Shown piece after piece: positions 22,507 to 33,800 of a stretch of 64,000 nucleotides of DNA. The translations under genes and the position numbers were made by a program. The first letter of the stretch is position 1. Every line of letters begins with the position of its first letter. Below the pieces are notes generated by a model. The model ran no database searches, was not told the DNA's origin, and saw only the letters and a program-made list of their open reading frames with translations. Origin of the DNA: Dactylonectria macrodidyma. Lineage: Eukaryota > Ascomycota > Sordariomycetes > Hypocreales > Nectriaceae. The stretch covers positions 1,364,001 through 1,428,000 of the forward strand of contig JAGMUV010000013.1 of assembly GCA_020744425.1 (NCBI GenBank), in the 5' to 3' direction.

Positions 22507-23494
22507 GGTGCCGGTCACATGGTCCCACGGGACCGAAGAATACCTTTAGCCACCAATCGCGAGTGTCGAAGGTGGTCTCAGTCTTTAGCTGCTAGGAGCG
22601 AGGATGATGCTGTCGTGAAGTGTTGCCCAATGATGAGAGCTCACTGAGAGTGGAGATGCATGAGTTGAAGTCGATGCGGCTGGAATCTCTGAGCCACAGG
22701 ACGAGGCTTGTCGAGTTGAGAGGAGCGATAAGATAAGGCCGAGTCTCGAGGGGTTGTTGTGGCGCTGTGGCAGTGAGCTCTAATTGTTAGCTCGCCAAGC
22801 TCACCCACACTCCGAGGCATGGCGCCTACCAAGAAAGGTCTATCCTCCCTTTCAAGGTCCTTCTTTTGGATGAGGATACGTAGGTGGTTGTGCTGGCTTC
22901 TCTTTTAAGCGGGGCCTGCAGTTTTGCAATTCTATGGCGACCGATGAGGTTGGAGGTTTGGCGATACAGGATTGGAGGGCTTCAGGGACTCGAGACTACG
23001 GGAGACAGAACGGGCACGTCGGATACCCTCGGGCCGCTCGACTAGCCAAAAAGTCCCATGGGAATCTGTGGGGGTTTTCCTACAGAATTTAATATTAATT
23101 TGCAATTTGCCAGCCCTGGAGAGCCTCGATCACATGTCTGCAAGCACCAACTTTCGGTGTGAAGCCGCTAAGATTGGCCGCTGGGCGGGCAGGTTGTGCA
23201 AATATGCGCCCACGTTGGAGGACCAGCCCGGCATCTTGAGCCCAACAGATTCCCCAACACATTGGGAACTGAGACAAGGAGATGGGATTTTTGTTAGTTA
23301 TTATCCGTAAAATGAACTGCCCTTGTCATCGCTGCAGAGGGCGGACCTTGTTGGCACGGAGTTCCAGGCACCGCCGGCTTCGCACCTGAGAGTACCACAC
23401 CGCTGCGTATCCTGGGAAGCACCCAAACCTACCAACTGAAGGCGACCACCACTTTGTTCCATCTGGCACCTCGACTGCAACACATACCTACTTT

Positions 23495-23518
23495 CGTACA
23501 TACGTACATACGTACATC
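23495..23518. repeat. 8-bp tandem repeat CGTACATA, 3 units
   Basis: Units CGTACATA, CGTACATA and CGTACATC run head to tail in the divergent promoter region. Confidence 0.65.
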
Positions 23519-23698
23519 ATTCTTCGCCACCAATAAAACAGGATTTCATTACCAAACTTGTCCACCAGCTGCACATCACCGCGTTCGGATCGTATCCCAA
23601 CGACCCGGACCCTGGAGGAGCGAGCAACTCGTATTCATAAGGTCATTTGCGACGTCTTTCAAAGGCTGTGCAGACAAGCAAACGGTAGCGGCGAACGG

Positions 23699-23709
23699 CC
23701 TTCACATGG
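23699..23709 (+). promoter_or_regulatory. possible ICRE/UAS-INO-like site
   Basis: CCTTCACATGG matches the yeast Ino2/Ino4 consensus WYTTCAYRTGS at 10 of 11 positions, about 600 bp upstream of the ethanolamine kinase start codon. In yeast EKI1 is under Ino2/Ino4 control. A short motif like this can arise by chance. Confidence 0.2.
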
Positions 23710-24311
23710 TCTCGACCGTTCCTCTCACTGGCCCACCCACTGGCGCATCTTTGCCCACAAAACTCACCGTCTTGTTTCCCGTCTCGTTTGGCCCGTCTTG
23801 TCTCCCATACCAATACTGGAAGGGCAACAGGTCGTGTGCTTCTTCCAACATCTGCCAACTTCATCCGTCCCCGTTCTCCGTCCCGTCATCTTCGTCCGAG
23901 CCTCAGCTTTTTGCCCCCGTCTCCTCCGTCTCGCGGCTCTCGCCTGTCATCTCTCTGGCGCCCCCATCTCCACCGTCTACGCCCGCCGGTCGTATTCTGT
24001 CAGTGCCGGATCCCGCTCCAGGAGCCCCTGAACCCCTGGAAATGACGACGAATTGAACATTGCTTTCACTTTTGCCTTCACCCTCCCGCGAACCTCACTG
24101 GCGGCGCCCTGGCCCTCTAGTTTTCTAGCTTTGCATCTGCCTCCGAATTTCTTCTGCTATTAGCTACCTATTTCGCTGCCGCATCTTGGGTCGCAGTTGT
24201 CTCCCACAGTTCCCTCCGCCGTTTCCCACCGCCGCCCCGCGACCGTCCCCTCTATATCCCCCGCGCCGTATATCATCGCCTCCGCGTCTTTTTGCGCCGC
24301 CCTCCGTGTCC

Positions 24312-25649
24312 ATGTCGCCGTCCACCGAGAACGGCCAGAACGGCCACGTGCCTTTTCTCTCTCTTAGCTACGACAACAACGATGAAACGGCCCTCAAGCT
24401 CATCCTGACCCTCATGCCCGACTGGGCCAGCGACGACTCGCGCGTGGAATTTGTGCGCTTCACCGACGGCATCACCAACACGCTGCTCAAAGCCGTCAAC
24501 CGCCGGCCCGGACTTTCTAAGCAAGACATCGACCGGGAGTCCATCCTGCTCCGCGCCTTCGGCAACGGAACCGCCATCCTCATCGACCGCGAACGCGAAG
24601 CGGCCAACCACGAGCTGCTATGGAAGCATGGCCTCGCCACGGAGTTGCTCGCCCGTTTCCAGAACGGTATGCTGTACCGATTCATTCCAGGTACCGTCGC
24701 CCGCGCCCAGGACCTCAGCGACCCTCCCATCTTGACTGCCGTTGCGCGACACCTTGCGCAGTGGCATGCGACAGTGCCATGCCTCCCAAGCCCAGTCCCC
24801 AGCCACGGTGGCTCCAACCGCCATACCAACGGTGACTCCAACACCACGACCAACGGCCATGCCAACGGGGATGCTCAGAAGTCGCACCAGGAAATGATCG
24901 ACAATGCCGCGCCTGGCAAGCCCCCGCCTAACATGTGGACAACGATGCAGAAGTGGATTCTCGCTTTGCCTACCGAAACCGAGGCTCAGCGTGAAAGGCA
25001 AACATTGCTGCAACATGAACTGGAGGAGATGAGCGAGAAGCTTAGCCAGCGTCCTGGACTCGGCAAGAATGGGGTATGTAGTGATGCATATGCGCTCCTC
25101 CGAATGCGCTGGATAAGCTGGTGGATGAATTTTGCTAACGCGTGAACCATTTAGCTCGTCTTTGCTCATTGTGATCTTTTGTGTGCCAATGTGATTATTC
25201 ACCGTGATGGAGATGCGGGAACGTCGGTAAACTTCATCGATTATGAGTATGCGACACCATCGCCAGCCGCATTCGATGTGTCTAACCACTTTGCCGAGTG
25301 GGTTGGGTACGACTGCGACTACGCAGCAGTGCCGACGCGGAGTCAACGTGCGGCCTTTATTCGGGAGTATGTCAAGACTTACCTCAAGCTCACCAAAGAG
25401 GTGGTCGATGAAGAGGAAGAAGTGCGCAAGCTCACGGAAGAGGTGGATGTGTACCGAGGGGTGCCCGGGTTTTACTGGGGTATCTGGTCCCTGATTCAGG
25501 CCGTCATCTCCAAAATCGACTTCGACTATGCCTCATACGCGGAGTTGCGACTGGGCGAGTACTGGGCGTGCAAAGCCGAGACAGACGGGAGCCGGGAGGC
25601 TTCAGGGAAGGAGATGCCACTGCGAGAAAAGACGTGGTGGAGCGAGTAA
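24312..25649 (+). CDS. EKI1: ethanolamine kinase
   Basis: Two exons, 24312-25073 and 25155-25649, joined in phase 0 (donor GTATGT, acceptor TTTAG), give 418 residues. The protein is a choline/ethanolamine kinase: a nucleotide-loop region VRFTDGITNTLLKAV near residues 47-61, the catalytic Brenner-like motif HCDLLCANV with His259 and Asp261, and the metal-binding DYEYA with Asp283. It phosphorylates ethanolamine with ATP, the first step of the CDP-ethanolamine (Kennedy) route to phosphatidylethanolamine, in the cytosol. Residues ~155-190 are an Asn/Thr/His/Gly-rich insertion that fungal members often carry. Overall similarity is to the ethanolamine rather than the choline branch, but substrate preference cannot be fixed by eye. 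The ATG at 24312 is chosen; the frame extends upstream only through a TTG and Pro-rich leader sequence. Confidence 0.9.
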
Positions 25650-25740
25650 AGCTTACATTTAAAGCAGCCTGACAACGGGCTAAGCACGCGGGTTGAGCGA
25701 GAGGCAGCTCCATATCAGTGGAGTGGTCGCTACGAGTGTT

Positions 25741-25794
25741 GAGCGAGCCAGCGCGGATGAGCGAGCTGGTGCAGATGAGCGAGCCAGTTGGCAG
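25741..25794. repeat. 18-bp tandem repeat GAGCGAGCCRGYGCRGAT, 3 units
   Basis: Three head-to-tail 18-bp units at 25741-25758, 25759-25776 and 25777-25794, the third more diverged, all beginning GAGCGAGC. They lie 92 bp after the ethanolamine kinase stop codon, so probably in its 3' untranslated region. Confidence 0.75.
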
Positions 25795-26122
25795 CGGGCG
25801 AGCGAGAAAAGGATTGGGTATACAAAGAACGGATGGATACACAGAAAGAGGGCGTTTGGGGTTCTCAACCGGCTGGTGGTCTCTTCTTTCCGGCGTCTGC
25901 TCTATCCCCTACCCTCACATCCCCGACTTCTTCTTTGGACGAGAGACGCCGCTCCCCCGCCCCATGTTTCTTTTACTATTTTCTTGTTCGGTTCATGATA
26001 ATGATGCATATCAGCTCAACCGCCACGATGGGAATGGCCAAAATGGGGGGCAGCCATTCAACATGAAGCTAGGTAGGGCACGCGAACTTGCTTCGGGCCT
26101 CTTACCACACATAGCAGTCTAC

Positions 26123-26150
26123 ACCTACCTACCTACCTACCTACCTACCT
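26123..26150. repeat. (ACCT)7 microsatellite
   Basis: Seven perfect ACCT tetranucleotides. Related TACCTACC words recur in several other intergenic stretches of the window, such as near 30545 and 30610. Confidence 0.9.
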
Positions 26151-26841
26151 AGACACCTATAATAATGTACTTTTTATGACCGAACCAGCGGGGAGTGATA
26201 CATGGTACATAGAAGTTTGCCGCTGCTGCAGCCTGTTTCTCGGTGCACCCCTTCCATTGCCTGCCCGTAGCTTGGAGCTATGCCGCCTTTGCTTCTACCG
26301 GGGACACCCTAATGTCTATCGGTCTGCCTGTCCGTCTTGCCTGTTTAATAAAGCCGCGTATCTACTATGTAATGGTTGCACCTCACCTACGGAGTAGCTC
26401 AACCTTGCATTTAACAGCCCTTCATCTGGCAACCCTCCATGGTCGGGTCGGCTATCACCATCACCAGCATGCTGCATGGGGCACCCGCAGCTGACCAACT
26501 GGGAGGGCGGCCGAGGTCGCGAGAGGGTCCTACTAGGGGCGGAGAGCTGTGGCTTGTGTGAAGAGTGGGAGAGGGAATAAAAAGTGGCTGTTGAGCCTAG
26601 GCGAAGCTGACGGAGGTGGTGGCCCGGTTCGGCGAGGTGCATCTCATCTGGTGCCGTCCCGCCTGCGCATATGGCAGCTGTCACAACTCGGTTCTGTCTC
26701 TGGGTAATTGAGACGGGATGCTAGCTGAGATGGTAATACTTCATACATACGCACTACATGCTGCGAAGGGAGTGCTGGACCGAGCGGGATCCGAATCGAG
26801 TAAGTCGTATGGACTACTACGAAGTACATATGTGCAGTAGG

Positions 26842-26853
26842 TACTACGTAGTA
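26842..26853. repeat. 12-bp perfect palindrome TACTACGTAGTA
   Basis: A perfect inverted repeat, identical to the one at 28853-28864. Its core CTACGTAG appears again at 39021-39028. Confidence 0.7.
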
Positions 26854-27222
26854 ACTCAGGCATAGGTAGGCAGCGCAAGAAGTATACGGAGTGCGCAGAA
26901 AGGTGATGATGCTGCTGCTGCTCTTGGCCGAGATGCAATGTGATGAGGCTAGTCTTCAAAGGCCACAACTTCAGACGAGGCGAGATGAGAGGGTCACGCC
27001 CCAGCTGCGTGGCTAGCATGGCTAACCCCAAGTCGTGGGCTAGAGGAGCCCTCGGGAGGTGAGGGATGCAGGTAATAACATGGCAACTAATAAACAAACC
27101 GACCTGGTATGTTAGTTGCAGTGCTACAGTACCTTACTCAGCGTCGAAAAATGCACCGTTGCATTTGAATAGAGTGTTTTGTGAAGTATCTTACCCTTGT
27201 GGCGGTGATTGGGGGAGGAGGA

Positions 27223-27239
27223 GGGGGGGGGGGGGGGGG
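27223..27239. repeat. poly-G run (17)
   Basis: Seventeen G residues with GA before and A after, identical in length and immediate flanks to the run at 13423-13439. Confidence 0.85.
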
Positions 27240-28064
27240 ATTTAAGGCCGATATGTTTGGGGGACAGACGGGGCAAAGCTTCTTGAGGCGAAGCTGGTGA
27301 GGCGCCAGGACGGTGTAGAAAGCGGGGATCGCGTGACGGCCCATGCGCTAACGCCAGCGCCAGCTCAACGGTTCCGCCTTCTGGGTCCCCTTGTCTTTGA
27401 CCCTTGTCTCGTCTTGTCTTGCTTGGGTCGAGGGGACCAGTTTTTCAGGGTTTGATGTCTGTGAGGTGTGAGAGAGAGTGGTTTTTTTTCCTTCTTCTTC
27501 GTCTTTTTTCTCAGAACCCCCGCTCGCCGTCGGAGGTGGGGGATAATTATTGGGTTTATTATTTGTTTACGAGTCCCCGTTTCATCCGGTGTCTCGTGCG
27601 GCTTAGGGTTGTGCTTTGTTACGTAGCCATTAAGCCATGTGTCAATTGATTAGCTGCTCTCTGATTCATTGATTCATCTATGATACATGTTTGCCTTTTT
27701 CACAAGCTGGTTGGCGGAGCACGGCCCATGGTCTTTCCATCAGCCATAATCCATGATGCATCCATCCGCTTATGATGATGAATCCGCTTTTTAATGATCC
27801 ATTCGCCATCGTGGCCGAATTCGCAATGGTCCATCCGCCATCATCCCTACTGACTTCCTCTTTTCCCTTTTCCCATGTCCGCCCACTTGCCACAGTCTGC
27901 AATCCGTCCATGCTCAATCCCCGTCCGCACTTTTATCCCCAGTCTCTCGCCGGGCACAGACAGGTCAAAACGCCACCGAGCTATGATTTCCCTCCCCACC
28001 CCACGTTCCTATCCGACTAACACGCGTTGTCTCGAACTGCGCAAATCGCTCTGGCGCTGGCTAC

Positions 28065-28079
28065 TTTTTTTTTTTTTTT
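28065..28079. repeat. poly-T run (15)
   Basis: Fifteen consecutive T residues in the gene-poor region upstream of the zinc-finger gene. Confidence 0.8.
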
Positions 28080-28852
28080 CTTATTTCCCTCTTTTGCATG
28101 TTAATCAGCCACTATCGCGACTGGTGACACGCACTAGACACCTCGTGGCTGTTTGTCGGCTCCTCTCAGACCCTCAAATCTCTTCTCGTCAATCTCCAAT
28201 TCTCCACGTACCACGTCTTGACTTTGACTGCATATCGATGGCTAACCGCCGCCGATGCATATTACTGCATCCCGACAGGGACGCGACAGTCGCCGAGTCG
28301 CGGCAGACACCCAAACGTAGCAATTAGCGTCGACTGGCCTTGAGCAGGGGCATCGTGGTGGCACCATCCTGCCGCCGCGGCTCCCATTGGCCTCTTGGCC
28401 GTCGTCCACTCCATCTGCCTGTGTCTTCTCTTTGGCTCATTTTTGGCTCTGACTCTTTTGACTCTGGGCCCTGGCCGTCTGACCGTCTGGCGTCTGAACC
28501 TCTCTTTCTCTGACCCTCGGGTCTCTGAGAACGGTGTCCGTCCGGCTATTGTCCTCGCCCTCCCGGCTCTTGGGCTCTTGGGCTTGCCAAGATGCGACCT
28601 TACGGCATTCGAGTTGCGCACCTCTTGGGGCCGAACCCTGAACAAGAAGAAGATGAAGCTTACGTCGGCCCCAGTATCTACTCTCATGGAGCGAAGCGAG
28701 TACTTTGAATGCTGCAATCCAGACCGTCTTGTACATGCATGTACATGCGAACCGATCTCTCGCCGGTACCCATCATATGGACCAACTAACCGACCAGTCC
28801 ACCAACCTACCGACCAACCTAACCAGTCTACCTAACATCCTCCTACTACCAA

Positions 28853-28864
28853 TACTACGTAGTA
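28853..28864. repeat. 12-bp perfect palindrome TACTACGTAGTA (second copy)
   Basis: Identical to the palindrome at 26842-26853, 2.0 kb away, in the same gene-poor stretch. Confidence 0.7.
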
Positions 28865-29081
28865 CCATCTAGTCACTGGCCTGCCATCAAAAGGCCCTTC
28901 CAGCGGGTTCCCGCACAAGAGCATCCGCCGTCAGCAACCAAGTGCCCATGACACGCCCCACACGAGGTTTCGTACGGAGCGAAACCCTGGTCCAGTAGAC
29001 GCGTGTACAGGCGCCGTCCGAGTTACGGCGAGACACGACGGCGCATCGACGGACGGAACAGAAGCAAATGCAAGGCCTTGA

Positions 29082-29118
29082 CCAGAACCAGTAACCAGTA
29101 GCCAGTAGCCAGTAACCA
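29082..29118. repeat. 7-bp tandem repeat CCAGTAR, about 5 units
   Basis: Units CCAGAA, CCAGTAA, CCAGTAG, CCAGTAG and CCAGTAA follow head to tail. Confidence 0.75.
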
Positions 29119-29697
29119 CCGCTGTGGCACAAACCGCTGTAACATGGCAGGCGGTACTTGTTGCAGCGGTCGACATGGGCCTGGGCCTCTTCCGTGGGCC
29201 ATAGGCCACTCCCACCCCCCGGCACCCTGAGGCTTCCGCACCTTTCACCACCTTCCATGACAGGGCTACCGTGAGTTTGTGACAGGGCACCCCTCGGCAG
29301 GGCCACCAGTCTCCGTGCGTGTATTGCACTCGGAGAAGGAGTGCGTGCGCGAGTACTGCGTGCTGCGTACTAGACACACTGACAAAGTGGTACAGTGCAG
29401 TAGGTAGGTATCAATGGAGTGCCGCCACGGTATCTTCGTCGGGATGGGGCTTGCACGGGTCGAGGGTCGAGAATCCAGAGTTGAGAGTCCAGGCGAACAG
29501 GGCGGTCTTGGTCTTTGGCCTCGCTGGTGTTAGTACTATGCCCGTGCTGTTGATGATAATGGCTCGTGGCCAGGAACCGGGTCCCAGCTGGATGTTCCCC
29601 GATGGCCTGCCGGCGTCGGGAAGAGAACCATGCTTCGGTCTCCCAATGCGTGTAGCCAGACCGACTTGGGGTTGCTGAGGGAGGGCTAATTAACTAA

Positions 29698-29725
29698 CAA
29701 GAGCCAAGAGCCAAGAGACAAGAGA
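29698..29725. repeat. 7-bp tandem repeat CAAGAGM, 4 units
   Basis: Units CAAGAGC, CAAGAGC, CAAGAGA and CAAGAGA follow head to tail, 1.1 kb upstream of the zinc-finger gene. Confidence 0.8.
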
Positions 29726-29921
29726 CACAGTGAATGAATGAATGAGTGAAACCTGTCTATGCCTACCTTACCTACCGGATCGGGACCCAATCAAAGGCGT
29801 CCGCGACAAGAGGCACAGACTAATAAGCAGTACATACAGCTACCCTCCTAGGTAGAGAGAGTAACCAACCAGTACAGCGGGTGATGGCTGGCTTGCACTT
29901 ACATCCCATCCCCTTGCCTTG

Positions 29922-29945
29922 CCTTGCCTTGCCTTCCCCTCCCGT
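29922..29945. repeat. 5-bp tandem repeat CCTTG, 4 to 5 units
   Basis: Four perfect CCTTG units and a partial fifth, in the pyrimidine-rich region upstream of the zinc-finger gene. Confidence 0.7.
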
Positions 29946-30812
29946 CCCCTCCCTCATGGTAACCTCCCTACCTCCGTCTAATGGATGCTGGGTACCCTCC
30001 ATGCGGTCCCTGCCGTTCCCTCCAATGCCTGGTCCAGCCCCCAGCCCATGGCTCCAGCAGCGCTTCCAGGCGGCGACACAAGATACCAGGCTTACAGGCT
30101 TATTACAGGCCATCATAACAACAATAATACAGTACAAGCTTCCGGGGCTAATCTGCAGTGTGTCCATCCTCGCGCATCGTGGTCGTCGGCACCATCTCCA
30201 AATCTGCCGCGCCGGGAACTCTGCCCCACCTTTTGCTTGCTCACACTCTCTGTCTCGTCCTCTCGTCGCTCACTCACACATGCCCGCCCAAGGGCCACGG
30301 GGGGTCCCAGCACAATGCAATGTCGTGCCCGTCGATAAAACCTAGTTCCTTCATTCCCATCGATTCCACGTCGCTGCCTGAGCATCAGGAGTGATCCTGT
30401 CCAGATCCTGCCCAGATCCCATCCAAGGGCCACTCCTCCCTCGTGCCTTCCTCATCCCCTCCAGGCTCTTTCAAGTTCCTCGTACCCTCCCGACTCGCCG
30501 GTCTCCGGCTTGCCCACCTCCGTCCCGTCTCTCCCAGCCTCCACGTCAAGTTGTCTTTCTCTCACTCTACCTACCTACCTCTACAAACCTCCAACAACCT
30601 TGCCTGCCTACCTACCTTACCTATCCACCCTGGGTTGTAGGTTCCAACCTTGTCTCTTTGCCTTGCGTCCCGGCCTGGCAAATGGCTCTTGGTCGACTAT
30701 AGCTTCCAGCAACACAATCGGTCCGCCCGCCATGCTCATGCTCGGCCTTTCAGCCCAGCACGACAGCAATCACTCGACAAGGCGAGACGAGATGAGGTGA
30801 CCAGAATCAGAT

Positions 30813-33800
30813 ATGAGCAGGGATGAGTCCACTCCGTCGACCATGTCCGGTCCGGAGCCCAATATCGACCGAGCCGTCCATCGCCAGCCGCTTCAGCACT
30901 CTACTGCTGGTGCTGGTGTTGCTACTTCTACTGCTTCGTCTTTTGCCGCTTCTGCTACTGCTACGACCGTTGCATCTGCATCTGCATCTGCTGCTGTCAC
31001 CGCTAACGTTGCTGCTGATTTGGGACCGAGGCCGCTCGCCTCCTCGTCTTCCTCATGGCATACCCGCCATGCCACCCTCGACGTTGCCCTCGAGGTCGAT
31101 ATGTTGCGATATAAGCTGCGACTCCTCGAAAATGCTGTTGAACGCCACGGTTTGTCCCATCCCGCCTTACCCCGTTGCTTGTACTCCCTCCCCTCAGCAC
31201 ATTGCTGGACGTGCGTGTATGCGTCAATGCCCAGCGCTCAGCCTGCTTACTGCTCCCCCGCCTAGGCATCACGTCACGCATCCCTACTCTTTCTGAGGCC
31301 GAAGAAGCCCGGGCCTTGCAGTACCGGTGCGAGTGCCTCGAAGCTGCATTTGCTCAACAAGGTGAGTTGGAGTTCCCAGTCCCACGGATTTACGAAGTCC
31401 GAAATTTGAACTTCTTAGACCCGAAGGAACTAACAGGAAAGCCTTGGATGTCACTGGTATCTTGACACACTCTCCTCCTGGCCAGGCGCCACCAGGCTTC
31501 GCCCCATGGCTCGACAACCACCTCACACTCACCCACCACGACAGCCTCAATTCACTCGTGCCTTCTCGAGATGCTCTGGGACCTCGTGCCCAGCCACGAC
31601 CATCCTTCAAGTGCTGGCATGACCAATGCGTCTACTACATCTACGGGTTTGCAACTCGAATCGACCGAGACAACCACGCCCGACTCCACTCTTCCCCGCT
31701 GACTCGGAATCCTGATCCTCCTCTGCGGGCGAGGCGACCTATGTCTTCAACAGACCAATCGCCCGTAAAGCCTCCCGATCCCTTATCGAGGACCCGGTTG
31801 TCTTCTGTCCAACCCCCAGGTCCTCTCGTGACTACCAATCTGCCGCCACTACCTCTCCCCACACCCTCCACGGCGAGCACGGGGACGAGAGACTCAGCTA
31901 CCAGTTTCACCTTTCCGGAGAATCGCCCCTCGCTCGTGCGAGGCTTGATAGATACTGATGTTGATCCTCAACTACCTCCTTTAAAACGAGCTCGAGTCGG
32001 TCACCACCGCCTAAAATCAATCGGCGAGCTGCAACTTCTGCGAGAAAATGAGCCTTGTATCCGATGCCGGATCTCAAATAAACAAGTAGGCTCGATTTGG
32101 ACTTGCGGTCTTGTTTCCTAAACTTATCGTTCTCTAGTGCGATTCTAGAAACCCCTGTACAGCCTGCTCGGATCTGCTGCCATCAGAGAACGAGGCTCAC
32201 TGGAGTATCCTTGGTTGCTATCGCGGATCTATTGTGTCTTTAGTTGACAAAATCATTCCAGGTAACAAGAAGGCTCGACTACCGATATCGAACGCTGGAT
32301 TAACCCAGAAGCAGGACCCCTATCAACGTCACCAGCCCAAACTCCAATAACGCCTCCACACCCCCGCTACGGCAGTGTTAATGACTACATATACAGGGTG
32401 TATCCTTCTCTCGCGAATGGGGCGTTGGCTACACCTTTTAGACTCGATTTCCAGGATGGCTTTTGGTGGTCAGAAGGCGATTTTGACCTAGGCCAACGAC
32501 CGAGTGCCCAATCCGCCGCTGATCCAACGACGATGCCCCCGGTTCTTCGAGTCATCAGCACGAGTTGGAATTGCCAAGACGTGGCCTACGATCTCCTCGA
32601 ACTGATAGCTGTTAGTGGTCAACTGTCTTCGTCCCGTGATATGGAAATGGCGGTTCACCCAACCCTGTTTCGAGCAAAGCAACTACTCAGAGAGGTGGTA
32701 TTTTACGATATCTTGCAACCGCGCCCAGCGATCCGCCCAGGACAGAATCACCCAAGGAACTCGTCCACAGAAGAGATCACTTTCCCGGAACGCAGCCACT
32801 TTCTGAGGTCCTTTACGATGCGGTTCTTGAGCTCCTTTGATCTCGTGGTCTCGAATGATTCCAACTCGAATCTGCGGCGCTGGCTAGGAATTTTTATATC
32901 TCTATGCATCTTCAGTGCCGTACAGACGATACTCGTCGATAGCACTCTCCCCCGTTTCCAAGGGTACTATCCGCCAAAGCATTTAGGAAATGTTCCGATG
33001 CAAGCCGCCATACACAGCGTGTATAAGGTTCTCGTGGGCCTGTTCGCTGCCTCGAGTGACACGTTCTTCAATAGCCTGACACCAGAGGAAGGGTTGCTGC
33101 TCCAGCAAACTAACCGTGTGGTTCGTCGAGAAATATGGCCGTCAAGAGACATGACGACTAGTTCCGACTTTCTGATGAATCTAGGCAAGGGTGAAAACGA
33201 TGGGTATGGGTTTAACGGATTCATTCGTCCAGGGAAACTTGACGAAGCCAACCAAGGCTCTTCTACCCTCCTCCCCTCTCTCCTCACTCACGAGCCGACG
33301 ACCCGACAACCTTTTCCGCCATTCGAAACCGCACCAGGGCCTTGGAAAACGGAGTCTGCAGGATTCACCACAACACCGGGGAGGCTTCGTGCTATTGAGC
33401 CATTCAACCCTTCAGACCCTCCAGGGCGTATTCGAAGACACACAGTGGGAGAAGAGACGTCGTCAATACCAGAACCACGGCGGCCTCTAGGAGAGCCGAT
33501 TCCTCCTTCGAAATACCGACCTGCGTACCAGAAGCCTTCGCTACGTCGCGTATACTGTGATAAATGCAACGAGCACCCGGATGGATTTCGAGGGGAGCAT
33601 GAATTGAGGCGCCATGTCGATGCTAAACACTCACCCATGGTGAAACGGTGGATCTGCAAAGAGCCGAAGGACTGGTCCTCGTCTTCGACTCAGCCCGTTA
33701 TCCCCCTTTCACGTTGCAAGGCATGCCTCGGCCAAAAGCGGTACGGCGCATACTATAACGCCGCTGCCCACCTCCGCCGCGCACACTTCCGGCCTCACCG

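Larger units (their letters stand above)
22507..24311. other. 1.8 kb divergent promoter region, NPR3 / ethanolamine kinase
   Basis: No protein gene is supported between the two divergent start codons. The right half is pyrimidine-rich on the plus strand, consistent with the kinase leader. An 8-bp repeat lies at 23495-23518 and a near-match to the yeast inositol/choline-responsive element at 23699-23709. Confidence 0.5.
25650..30812. other. 5.2 kb gene-poor region
   Basis: The longest gene-free stretch of the window. All open frames are short and without family resemblance. It holds an 18-bp repeat just after the kinase stop, an (ACCT)7 microsatellite, a G17 run, a T15 run, two copies of the palindrome TACTACGTAGTA, two 7-bp arrays and a CCTTG array. 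The last ~900 bases are pyrimidine-rich and probably form the promoter and leader of the zinc-finger gene. A non-coding RNA gene cannot be excluded. Confidence 0.5.

Noticed and set aside
23454..24056. 200-codon plus-strand frame upstream of ethanolamine kinase
   Set aside because: Starts at a TTG, Ser/Pro-rich, no family resemblance, and lies in the pyrimidine-rich leader region.
24186..24311. N-terminal extension of ethanolamine kinase
   Set aside because: The extension depends on a TTG start and encodes Pro-rich leader-like sequence; the ATG at 24312 opens the natural protein.
32262..32308. In-frame stretch reading TDIERWINPEAGP as coding part of the zinc-finger gene
   Set aside because: Reaching it would need an intron of under 30 nt or loss of the conserved GCYRG cysteine; the 47-nt intron joining to GAA at 32309 keeps both. 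The alternative remains open until transcripts are seen.
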